The notes under the pieces were generated by a model, which made no database searches, was not told the origin of the DNA, and saw only the letters and a list, made by a program, of their open reading frames with translations. Below are positions 1-5,425 of a DNA stretch of 37,443 bases, piece by piece. Source of the stretch: Chromatiales bacterium (GTDB lineage Bacteria; Pseudomonadota; Gammaproteobacteria; Steroidobacterales; Woeseiaceae); assembly GCA_004282875.1 (NCBI GenBank), contig SHLT01000015.1, positions 1-37,443 of the forward strand. The letters are read 5' to 3'. The translations under genes were made by a program, and so were the position numbers. Positions within the stretch are counted from its first letter, which is position 1. The number at the start of each line of letters is the position of its first letter.

Positions 1-1183
1 TGTACGGCACGTTCTGTTCGATTTCGCCCGAGTTGATGACATCGACGATGACCCGGTCCCAATCCGAAATCGGCGTCTTGTTGTCGCGCTCGTCGTAGCG
101 GTAGCCGTATTTCACGCGCAGCTTGCTGATGGGTCGTGAGGTGATCGTGAAAGAGTAGTTCACGGTATCGACCTGCGCATCCAGCGACGTGGCGGGGAGT
201 GCCGAAGTCACGACGTCGGGATTGATCGTGTAGGGCAGGAAATCCGCATTTTGCTCGCCACGGCCCGACGCAACGAGAAACGCGACGACCGTGTTGCCGG
301 CGGCCATGCGGTAATTGCCGGCCAGTGAGATTTGCGAGAAGTCGTTGTCGGGTTCGCGGGCCGTGCTGAGCGTCGTGGCCCCCGGTACGGTAAGGAACGG
401 CGTTTCCCACGTGAGGGATGGGTTCTGATTGGTGAAGAACGAGCCGTAGTACGCGAGGGTCAGGCTGACCGCGTCGGACCGGTACTGCACGCCCGCATCG
501 ACCTGGTCCGTTTCGTGATCGACCCAGCGCGGCAGGAACGCAGCCTGCGTGTAACTGCCGGCACTCGAGATGTCGATTCCGTCGCGAGTCTGCCGCCGGA
601 AGTCGGCGAACAGCCGAAACATCTCTGCAGGTGTCCAGTCTGCGCCGACATCGACGATCTGGCGGTCGGTGCCGACGACGCGTTGTTGCAATGACGCAGC
701 AAGCTGCGTCATCTGGTCGGTCGTGCCCGCCGATACCCAGCCGGCAGGCAGCGTCAGCGTGCCGTCCGCAGCCCGGGAGAAAATCGTGCTGGTGGTATCG
801 AAGCGACGGAAAGGCAGTTCGCTATAGCCTGCGCGAAATTCGTACACGCCCTGTCGGCCCATACTGAGCTCGACGGCGCGGGAATCGAGGCCAAGGTCCT
901 CGACCGACCAGTCGAGCCGGTAGCCGTCGTTGACATAGCGGCCGTGGCCGTCAACGTTGCCGTAGGCCCCGTCTTCGTCGTAGCCGGTGTAGTTGCCAAA
1001 GCGTGCCGCTTCGTCGCTGACGTTGGTGACGCCCGCATCGATCTCGGCACGATAGCCCTGCTCAAAGGGGCAGGATTCACATGCCCAGTCGCTCGTATCC
1101 ACCTGCGCGAGGCTGATGGCCGGCGCCAGGAGAATCAGTGGAGCAACGAGTGTGCGGCCTGATTTCATTGTTCGTTTCAACAT
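1..1183 (-). CDS. mtrB: MtrB/PioB-family outer-membrane beta-barrel porin, partial (C-terminus outside window)
   Basis: The reverse strand reads openly from an ATG at 1183 to the window edge, giving 394 residues. The first 26 residues form a signal peptide ending near SLAQ. It is followed at residues 33-40 by WACESCPF, the N-terminal CXXC (C35, C38) typical of gammaproteobacterial MtrB, and by a Gly/Asp/Asn-rich first strand (GNYTGYDEDGAYGNVDG). The remainder alternates short amphipathic stretches ending in aromatic residues, as in a beta-barrel. In the MtrCAB complex this barrel sheathes the decaheme MtrA so that electrons cross the outer membrane. The start is fixed by AGGAG (1193-1197, reverse strand) at good spacing. 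That site overlaps the TAG stop of the upstream decaheme gene, so translation is probably coupled. MtrB proteins are usually about 650-750 residues, so roughly half is missing here. Confidence 0.9.
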   Translation of the reverse strand, partial: MLKRTMKSGRTLVAPLILLAPAISLAQVDTSDWACESCPFEQGYRAEIDAGVTNVSDEAARFGNYTGYDEDGAYGNVDGHGRYVNDGYRLDWSVEDLGLDSRAVELSMGRQGVYEFRAGYSELPFRRFDTTSTIFSRAADGTLTLPAGWVSAGTTDQMTQLAASLQQRVVGTDRQIVDVGADWTPAEMFRLFADFRRQTRDGIDISSAGSYTQAAFLPRWVDHETDQVDAGVQYRSDAVSLTLAYYGSFFTNQNPSLTWETPFLTVPGATTLSTAREPDNDFSQISLAGNYRMAAGNTVVAFLVASGRGEQNADFLPYTINPDVVTSALPATSLDAQVDTVNYSFTITSRPISKLRVKYGYRYDERDNKTPISDWDRVIVDVINSGEIEQNVPY

Positions 1184-1192
1184 CGTTCCAGG

Positions 1193-1197
1193 CTCCT
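1193..1197 (-). promoter_or_regulatory. Shine-Dalgarno of mtrB overlapping the mtrA stop codon
   Basis: AGGAG on the reverse strand lies nine bases before the mtrB ATG (1183) and shares bases with the TAG stop (1196-1198) of the decaheme gene. This selects 1183 over the in-frame ATG at 1168 and suggests coupled translation of the two conduit subunits. Confidence 0.6.
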
Positions 1198-2155
1198 AGC
1201 GCATCAGCTTCGAACCAGACGGGTGATTGGACCCGTGAACCTGGTCATGGCAGTTGAGGCAGGACTGTCCCAGCAGCAGTGCTGAGGGAATATTGTTTGC
1301 GAGGCCGCGGGCATCCTGCGGCACGCTCGGGTGGCCGTCCTGTGAGTGACAGCTTTGGCACAACATCGGGGCACGCATGCTCAGCATGCCCGGCTGCGTC
1401 GAGCCATGTGGGTTATGGCAGCTGTTGCAGTCTTCCGTAACCGGCGCGTGTTCCCAGAGATACGGGCCGCGCAGCTCCGCGTGGCAGTCGTAACAGGTGC
1501 CGTTCACCGTGCTGCCGGCGAGCAGCTGCTCCGTAGTGTCGCCGTGCGGGCTATGGCAGCTCGTGCAGGCCATCTTGCCCTGGCGCACAGGATGCGCGTA
1601 CGGCTTCATTGACTGGGTGCGTTGCTGCTGGTGGCAATCGAAGCAGACGTCTGCCTGTGTTGACGTAGCCAGAACCGGGTCGCGCTCGATATGCATCGTG
1701 TGACAGTCGGAGCAGGCAACCGTGTTGTCGTCATGCGAACTGCCATGCCAGGCGAAACCCGTGTCCGCATCATGGCACGCGGCGCAGTAGGCGTTTTGGT
1801 CCGTAATCGACATCGTGGAGTTCGAACCGAATGCCGGAATCGCCGGCCTTTCTTGGCCACGCCGCACGCGACCGGCGTGATCGCCGGCAGGACCGTGGCA
1901 GGCCTCGCACTGCAGCTGACCTTGCCCGAAGGGAGAGTTCGGGTCCTGTGGCATCGCATGCTTGGTGCGGAACACTGCCAGCGTCGCCTGGTCGTCATGA
2001 CACTGGAAACACGTGTCGGCACCCTTGCGACTGTAGTCGGGGAGTTCGGCCCCGTCGTCAGTCGCCTGGGCATGGGTGATTGCAGGGGTGGCGATGGCCG
2101 CTAGGGCCACCGCCAGTACTGCGAATCTTGCTGTCATTTTAGTGAGCATCTGCAT
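1196..2155 (-). CDS. mtrA: Periplasmic decaheme c-type cytochrome, MtrA/DmsE/PioA family
   Basis: This protein has 319 residues, close to the usual ~330 of the family. An N-terminal signal peptide (hydrophobic FAVLAVALAAIA, cleavage near THAQ) is followed by exactly ten CXXCH heme sites: CFQCH, CEACH, CAACH, CSDCH, CFDCH, CTSCH, CYDCH, CNSCH, CQSCH and CLNCH, spread evenly to the C-terminus. In known complexes MtrA is a heme wire threaded into the MtrB barrel, passing electrons between periplasmic donors and the surface MtrC. The gene lies nine bases after mtrC and is followed by mtrB, the canonical partners. The start is uncertain by a few codons: ATGs occur at residues 1, 3 and 7, and a weak GGA lies just upstream of the first two. 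No DMSO reductase genes (dmsAB) lie in the window, so an MtrA role fits better than a DmsE role. Confidence 0.93.
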   Translation of the reverse strand: MQMLTKMTARFAVLAVALAAIATPAITHAQATDDGAELPDYSRKGADTCFQCHDDQATLAVFRTKHAMPQDPNSPFGQGQLQCEACHGPAGDHAGRVRRGQERPAIPAFGSNSTMSITDQNAYCAACHDADTGFAWHGSSHDDNTVACSDCHTMHIERDPVLATSTQADVCFDCHQQQRTQSMKPYAHPVRQGKMACTSCHSPHGDTTEQLLAGSTVNGTCYDCHAELRGPYLWEHAPVTEDCNSCHNPHGSTQPGMLSMRAPMLCQSCHSQDGHPSVPQDARGLANNIPSALLLGQSCLNCHDQVHGSNHPSGSKLMR

Positions 2156-2164
2156 GTGTCCAGT

Positions 2165-4411
2165 CTAGTTGAACTGGAAGTCACCAACGCCGTGCATCTC
2201 GGCGACATCGGCGCTCGATCCAGGTCCATGACAGAGCTGGCAGGTTTCGACACCGGACGAGACGAGATTGCTGTCGGCGTCCTTCGTCGCATTGAAATCA
2301 CCGCCATTCTGGATCATGTGGTTGGCTGCGAGGTCACTGACGTGGCAGGAGGAGCAGACGGCCGAGTTCGGAGAGACGACGACGTCATCTGTCGGCGTTG
2401 ACGTGTCATTGGCATCGACCGTCGTTCCGAGTACCGCAGTAGGATCCACAGGGTAGAAACCATCTTCGACGTGGCAGCCTTCGCAGTTATTCAGCTTGCC
2501 TGGATAGACGAAGTCAAACGTATGCGGTGTGCCGCCGGACGGGAACGCGAAGCCACATGCCTCGTAGGCTTCGTCCGTGTAGTCGTACGCATGCAACGCG
2601 TGAATCATAACCTTCATATCGACGGTGTTGTCGTCCGTGCCGAAGTCTGTCGCGCATTGACCGGCACGACGGTTGATGTCCGTGACGTTAGGCGCGTGGC
2701 AGGTGACGCACACTTCGATGTTGTCGGTGCGGTTGTTGCCGTGCATCGACAGCTGGTTGTGGCAGTCGTCGCACTTGTCGATATCGACCGCATTGCGGCG
2801 AGTCACCAGCGTGTTCGCGCCGATCGGGGCATAGGCAACAGCATTGGTCACCGCGATGCGCTCGACAACGCCATCGATATCCACGCCCGGGTGGCCATCC
2901 ATCGTGACCGCCAGTGAACCACCGGCATTGGCCGGAATCGCTATCGGCATGGTGACGCTGTAGACACCGTCCTGACCTGCAACCGCTTGTGGTGTACCGC
3001 CCGAACACGGAATCGCGCTCGTAGATGTGGGCAGACCAGGCGTGTTCGCGCCGTTGTTATGGTAGTCCGAAGTTGCCCAGGCGACGCCAACGACGAGTCG
3101 TGACGGGCCGCAGGTCGTCCATTCGGCATCATTCAGGAGATCCCAGGCTACGCCTGTATCCGGATTGTTTACACGATAATGTACGGTCGTGAAATCACCG
3201 ACATTCGTATCGAGGATATCGACAATCTCGAACTCGAACGCAGACTGAGCTTCAATAATCGGCTGCCTGTGTACTTCCGTGACACGCCAGGCGCCGCCGT
3301 TCAGGTCTGAGTCTTCGCCGTGGCAGGTAACGCAGTCCATGTCATCGAGGAACACGAGGCCGCCGAAGTGCAGCTGGTCCGGATCGTTCTCGGATCCATC
3401 CCAGTCAATCCAGTCGTGGCAGGAGCCACAGGAAGCGCGGTTCTGTACCTGGCGCCAGTTACTGGCTTGCGGGATCGTAGTATCGGATTCCTGGTGACAG
3501 GTCGTGCAGTTGCGCACGTCCTGCGGGAAAACGACGTCCGAGTAGTCGTGCAGCGAACTGCGAAAACCGATAATAAAGTATCCGTTGTCCAGGTTTTCAC
3601 CGTAGTGAATCTTGTGGATCATTTCCTTCATGTCCACGGTGCCACCCCACGGCTCGGCAGCCGTGTCGCCGTCTATCGAGTACGGATTGTGGCAGGTCAC
3701 GCAGTATTCGATGTCGAATCGCGCTTCGCCATGGAAGCCGAGGTTGTCGTGGCAGGCGTTGCACGTCGCATTGTTCACGATCAGGCGCGTGTCAATGGGT
3801 GCTCCGCCGGTTGGAACGAAGTCGAAAGGTGCGTTGTTGGCTGGTGCGCCGCCGCGAATTTCAAGGCCGAGGCGGTGAGTTTTGGCCGCATCAAATACGG
3901 GTCCTGCCGGATATGCGGTCAGGGCCTGTGCAAACGTATAGGTGTAGGTACCGTCGCCATTATCAGTAAAGGTGCCTGAGGTCGCGCCTTCGGCATTCGC
4001 CTGTGCATCGGCAATACCGCCGCTGTCGCGCGTGATGTATGACTGCCATTCACTCGACGACCCATCTTGCCCGAGGGATAGCTGGGCGAGCGTGAATCGC
4101 AAGGCGCTGGCCGGCATGTCCTTCAGGCCAAAGCCAACATCGTCGGTCAGGCTCAGCGTCACCGTCGGGGCGCCGCCGCCGGCTGGAACCGTGACGCTCT
4201 GCACTTCGACGTTGATCTTGTCGGCAGCCGTCCAGGAGATGGCGCCGGCAGAGCCCGGAGTTCCAGGCGTTCCGGGCGTGCCCGGAGGTCCTGCTGTACC
4301 CGGAGGCCCGGCGGGGCCGGCGGGACCGGTGGAACCATCGCATGCGAAGAGTAGGGCGCTGGCGAGCAGCAGACCTACCAATCCTGTATTGCGGCTGAAT
4401 GAGCGTCTCAT
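2165..4411 (-). CDS. mtrC: Outer-membrane surface decaheme c-type cytochrome lipoprotein, OmcA/MtrC family, with collagen-like linker
   Basis: The start at 4411 (MRRSFSRN) is preferred over an upstream in-frame ATG. It is preceded by AAGGGG and immediately yields a lipoprotein signal, LLLASALLFAC (Cys24). Directly after the lipid-anchor Cys come ten uninterrupted Gly-X-Y triplets (residues about 26-56), a collagen-like spacer. There are ten CXXCH sites in two groups of five (CNACH, CVTCH, CTTCH, CGSCH, CVTCH; then CDDCH, CVTCH, CEGCH, CSSCH, CQLCH) separated by about 160 residues of beta-rich sequence. This is the pentaheme/beta/pentaheme layout of OmcA/MtrC proteins. The mature protein of ~725 residues is in the family range. 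The role is terminal exchange of electrons with extracellular acceptors or donors. Two Cys in the middle beta domain (TTCGPS and AIPCSGG) could form a disulfide. It is first in the mtrC-mtrA-mtrB operon. Confidence 0.93.
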   Translation of the reverse strand: MRRSFSRNTGLVGLLLASALLFACDGSTGPAGPAGPPGTAGPPGTPGTPGTPGSAGAISWTAADKINVEVQSVTVPAGGGAPTVTLSLTDDVGFGLKDMPASALRFTLAQLSLGQDGSSSEWQSYITRDSGGIADAQANAEGATSGTFTDNGDGTYTYTFAQALTAYPAGPVFDAAKTHRLGLEIRGGAPANNAPFDFVPTGGAPIDTRLIVNNATCNACHDNLGFHGEARFDIEYCVTCHNPYSIDGDTAAEPWGGTVDMKEMIHKIHYGENLDNGYFIIGFRSSLHDYSDVVFPQDVRNCTTCHQESDTTIPQASNWRQVQNRASCGSCHDWIDWDGSENDPDQLHFGGLVFLDDMDCVTCHGEDSDLNGGAWRVTEVHRQPIIEAQSAFEFEIVDILDTNVGDFTTVHYRVNNPDTGVAWDLLNDAEWTTCGPSRLVVGVAWATSDYHNNGANTPGLPTSTSAIPCSGGTPQAVAGQDGVYSVTMPIAIPANAGGSLAVTMDGHPGVDIDGVVERIAVTNAVAYAPIGANTLVTRRNAVDIDKCDDCHNQLSMHGNNRTDNIEVCVTCHAPNVTDINRRAGQCATDFGTDDNTVDMKVMIHALHAYDYTDEAYEACGFAFPSGGTPHTFDFVYPGKLNNCEGCHVEDGFYPVDPTAVLGTTVDANDTSTPTDDVVVSPNSAVCSSCHVSDLAANHMIQNGGDFNATKDADSNLVSSGVETCQLCHGPGSSADVAEMHGVGDFQFN

Positions 4412-4635
4412 GTCATACCCCTTGAACTTAGTTTTGCCTGAAACTTTGCGGGTTGTGTCGGTCACCGTTCATGGCGCATTCAGGAACGGTCTTTTGTAAT
4501 GTCCTTTCTAGGGAATTTGGACCGATTCTTGAATCGCGAAAACTACCTATGGATTCTCGGTATGTAGCAGGACGACAACAGGTGCGATCTATGTACAATT
4601 ATCTCGGGCCCAACCGGGCTTCTAGGAGACTACAA
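4412..4635. promoter_or_regulatory. Divergent promoter region between mtrC and the cytochrome c4-like gene
   Basis: These 224 bases separate two diverging cytochrome genes and must hold both promoters. I see a perfect inverted repeat, CGATTC-TT-GAATCG, at 4523-4536 that could be an operator. A TACAAT (4594-4599) could be the -10 of the plus-strand gene, but no good -35 lies at the expected distance. AGGAG at 4624-4628 is the ribosome site of the c4 gene. No clear FNR-type box (TTGAT-N4-ATCAA) was found by eye. Confidence 0.4.
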
Positions 4636-5244
4636 ATGAAACGAAAATTTATCTTTGTTTTATCAGCACTTACGCTTGGAATCCCGGCACTGGCCAGCGC
4701 AGATGTCGACGCCTTGATGCAGGATTGCAACAGCTGCCACGGTGATAACGGCGTGAGCCAGTCGAGCGATATTCCGACAATTGCGGGCCTCGCCGAGTTT
4801 GTGCACGTTGATGCCCTGTTTATTTACCAGGACGAAGCGCGCCCCTGTAAGGAATCCGAGTACCGCCAGGGCGACACGAGCCGTGCTGCTACAACGATGT
4901 GTGCGCTAGCCGCCGATCTGAGTGAGGACGACATCGAAGCGCTTGCCATGGCCTATGCCGAGCTGCCCTACGTGAAAGCCACACAGGAATTCGATGCGGA
5001 CAAGGCTGCTGCTGGCAAGGCAATCCACGACAAGGATTGCGATCGCTGCCATACCGAGGAAGGCACCAATCCTGACGACGAAGCCGGCATGCTTGGCGGA
5101 CAACAGATGGGTTACCTGCGTGACACGTTTGCCGCCTACGCGGATGGCTCGCGCGAGCAACCCGGAAAGATGCAACAGAAGCTCGACGCATTGTCTGCGG
5201 ATGACATAGAGGCGCTGGTCCACTATTACGGCAGCGTTCAATAG
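4636..5244 (+). CDS. Periplasmic diheme cytochrome c, c4/c553-like
   Basis: The start is set at ATG 4636 (MKRKFIFVL), which follows AGGAG at seven bases and begins with a clean signal peptide cleaved near ASADV; a longer in-frame reading from 4453 has no leader. The 202-residue product has two class-I cytochrome c domains, with CNSCH at residue 31 and CDRCH at residue 135. Each is followed by a candidate axial Met (TTM before residue 90, GKM near 168) and the LSxDDIEAL C-terminal helix typical of c4. Cytochromes c4 are soluble or loosely bound two-domain electron shuttles. Here it is transcribed away from mtrC and lies just before the 19-heme fusion gene, so a shuttle between inner-membrane quinol oxidase and MtrA is plausible (inference). 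Two extra cysteines (residues 71 and 89) in domain 1 are not heme ligands and may form a disulfide. Confidence 0.85.
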   Translation: MKRKFIFVLSALTLGIPALASADVDALMQDCNSCHGDNGVSQSSDIPTIAGLAEFVHVDALFIYQDEARPCKESEYRQGDTSRAATTMCALAADLSEDDIEALAMAYAELPYVKATQEFDADKAAAGKAIHDKDCDRCHTEEGTNPDDEAGMLGGQQMGYLRDTFAAYADGSREQPGKMQQKLDALSADDIEALVHYYGSVQ

Positions 5245-5258
5245 GATATCAACAGCCA

Positions 5259-5282
5259 GCCGCCGGTGGCGACACCGGCGGC
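5259..5282. repeat. Perfect 10-bp stem-loop in the spacer between c4-like and 19-heme genes
   Basis: GCCGCCGGTG and CACCGGCGGC flank a GCGA tetraloop. There is no T-run afterwards, so it is not a typical intrinsic terminator. It could stabilise the 3' end of the small c4 transcript, act as a weak or Rho-assisted terminator, or attenuate the downstream gene. Confidence 0.55.
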
Positions 5283-5425
5283 ATTCGGCCGGCCTCCTGG
5301 ACCGGCCTGCTGTGCCCACAGCACTTTCCTCCAAGCTTGAGCGAGAGGCCACTCTCGGAAATCCCTGATGGCGGGTAATACCGTATTGGCTTACTAAGAC
5401 GCCAGACTTCAGGGAAATAAGAAAA

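Noticed and set aside
1196-2155. DmsE function (DMSO respiration) for the decaheme protein
   Set aside because: MtrA and DmsE are very similar, but the neighbours are MtrC and MtrB types and no dmsA or dmsB is present in the window.
3320-3979. A 219-codon plus-strand frame antisense to mtrC
   Set aside because: The minus strand encodes ten evenly placed heme motifs in an OmcA/MtrC layout; the plus-strand frame has none.
4453-4635. N-terminal extension of the c4-like protein from an upstream ATG
   Set aside because: The ATG at 4636 has AGGAG at correct spacing and begins with a proper signal peptide; the extension would bury the signal.
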